A stretch of DNA of 6,480 bases. Source: an uncultured Burkholderiales bacterium (GTDB taxonomy: Bacteria > Pseudomonadota > Gammaproteobacteria > Burkholderiales > Burkholderiaceae_C). A program made the position numbers and the translations under genes. Where the stretch lies: contig CAJBLW010000618.1 in the NCBI GenBank assembly GCA_903953985.1, positions 1-6,480 of the forward strand. The letters run 5' to 3'. How positions within the stretch are numbered: position 1 is the stretch's first letter; the number at the start of each line of letters is the position of its first letter. Shown in pieces: positions 6,109 through 6,480 of the stretch. The notes under the pieces were generated by a model. That model was not told the origin of the DNA and did not search any database. It was given only the letters and a program-made list of their open reading frames with translations.

Positions 6109-6480
6109 ATGAGCGAAGCATTTGTTTATGACGCCATACGCACACCGCGTGGCAAAGGCAAAAAAGACGGCAGCCTGCACGAAGTCAAGCCCATCAGCTT
6201 GCTCTCGGGCGTGCTGCGCGAGCTGCAAAGCCGCAACCAGTTCGACACCGCAGCGGTGGATGACGTGGTGATGGGTGTGGTTTCGCCCATTGGCGAACAA
6301 GGCTCAGTCATCCCCAAAGTGGCGGCGCTGGCTGCGGGTTGGGACTGGCGCTGTTCGGGCGTGCAGCTCAACCGCTTTTGCGCTTCGGGCCTGGAAGCGG
6401 TCAACATGGCTGCCATGAAAGTGCGCAGCGGCTGGGAAGACCTGGTCGTGGCCGGGGGTCTGGAGAGCATGAGTCGCGTG
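6109..6480 (+). CDS. Thiolase (acetyl-CoA C-acyltransferase, FadA-like), N-terminal part (cut by the window edge)
   Basis: The 124 visible codons encode the N-terminal third of a thiolase; complete enzymes have about 390 residues. It would cleave a 3-ketoacyl-CoA with CoA to acetyl-CoA and a shortened acyl-CoA, the last step of beta-oxidation; the reverse condensation is possible in the family. The start VYDAIRTPRGKGKKDGSL (6-23) is typical of FadA-type thiolases. NRFCASGLEAVNMAA (88-102) contains the nucleophilic Cys91. VVAGGLESMSRV (113-124) matches the conserved segment after it, with SM instead of drift from the family. The catalytic His and second Cys lie beyond the window. The start is set by the AGGAG ribosome binding site. 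Divergent orientation from the LCAD-like dehydrogenase with a shared palindrome suggests co-regulation. Distinguishing a degradative from a biosynthetic thiolase is not possible from this part alone. Confidence 0.93.
   Translation, partial: MSEAFVYDAIRTPRGKGKKDGSLHEVKPISLLSGVLRELQSRNQFDTAAVDDVVMGVVSPIGEQGSVIPKVAALAAGWDWRCSGVQLNRFCASGLEAVNMAAMKVRSGWEDLVVAGGLESMSRV

Overview
The window is a GC-rich stretch of bacterial chromosome that carries acyl-CoA catabolism genes. Protein style (FadA-type thiolase, LCAD-like and AtuD-like dehydrogenases, PECR-like SDR) and the compact GC-rich layout suggest a betaproteobacterium of the order Burkholderiales, probably Comamonadaceae. That placement is an inference from general resemblance, because no database search was possible.

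Layout. Six genes lie on the minus strand and read right to left: an LCAD-like acyl-CoA dehydrogenase (5985-4822), a TetR-family regulator (4714-4049), a PECR-like short-chain dehydrogenase/reductase (4052-3151), the carboxyltransferase (beta) subunit of an acyl-CoA carboxylase (3154-1532), an AtuD-like acyl-CoA dehydrogenase (1505-333) and the N-terminal part of an enoyl-CoA hydratase (336 to beyond the left edge). On the plus strand a thiolase gene starts at 6109, divergent from the first dehydrogenase, and runs off the right edge. Three junctions (regulator/SDR, SDR/carboxylase, dehydrogenase/hydratase) are 4-base ATGA stop/start overlaps. The carboxylase/dehydrogenase gap is 26 bases with a good ribosome binding site. 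The minus-strand genes therefore look like one operon. Its only sizeable internal gap (4715-4821) holds a REP-like imperfect palindrome.

Control. The 123-base region between the two divergent start codons contains a strong 26-base imperfect palindrome (6018-6043, 22 of 26 positions symmetric). It is the best candidate operator for the TetR protein encoded in the operon, placed to control both the operon and the thiolase.

Function. The order SDR - carboxyltransferase - dehydrogenase - hydratase parallels atuB-C-D-E of the acyclic terpene (citronellol/geraniol) pathway of Pseudomonas. In that pathway a beta-methyl-branched enoyl-CoA is carboxylated and then hydrated so that beta-oxidation can proceed. 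A related role in branched-chain or isoprenoid-like acyl-CoA breakdown is likely here, with the LCAD-like dehydrogenase and thiolase supplying ordinary beta-oxidation steps. The biotin-carboxylase (alpha) subunit is not in the window and would be expected beyond the left edge.

Most notable: the SDR gene carries an apparent one-base deletion inside its cofactor-binding glycine motif (around 3970). The gene is split into two frames although everything downstream is intact. This is either a recent inactivation or a sequence error. No convincing wholly new system was seen.
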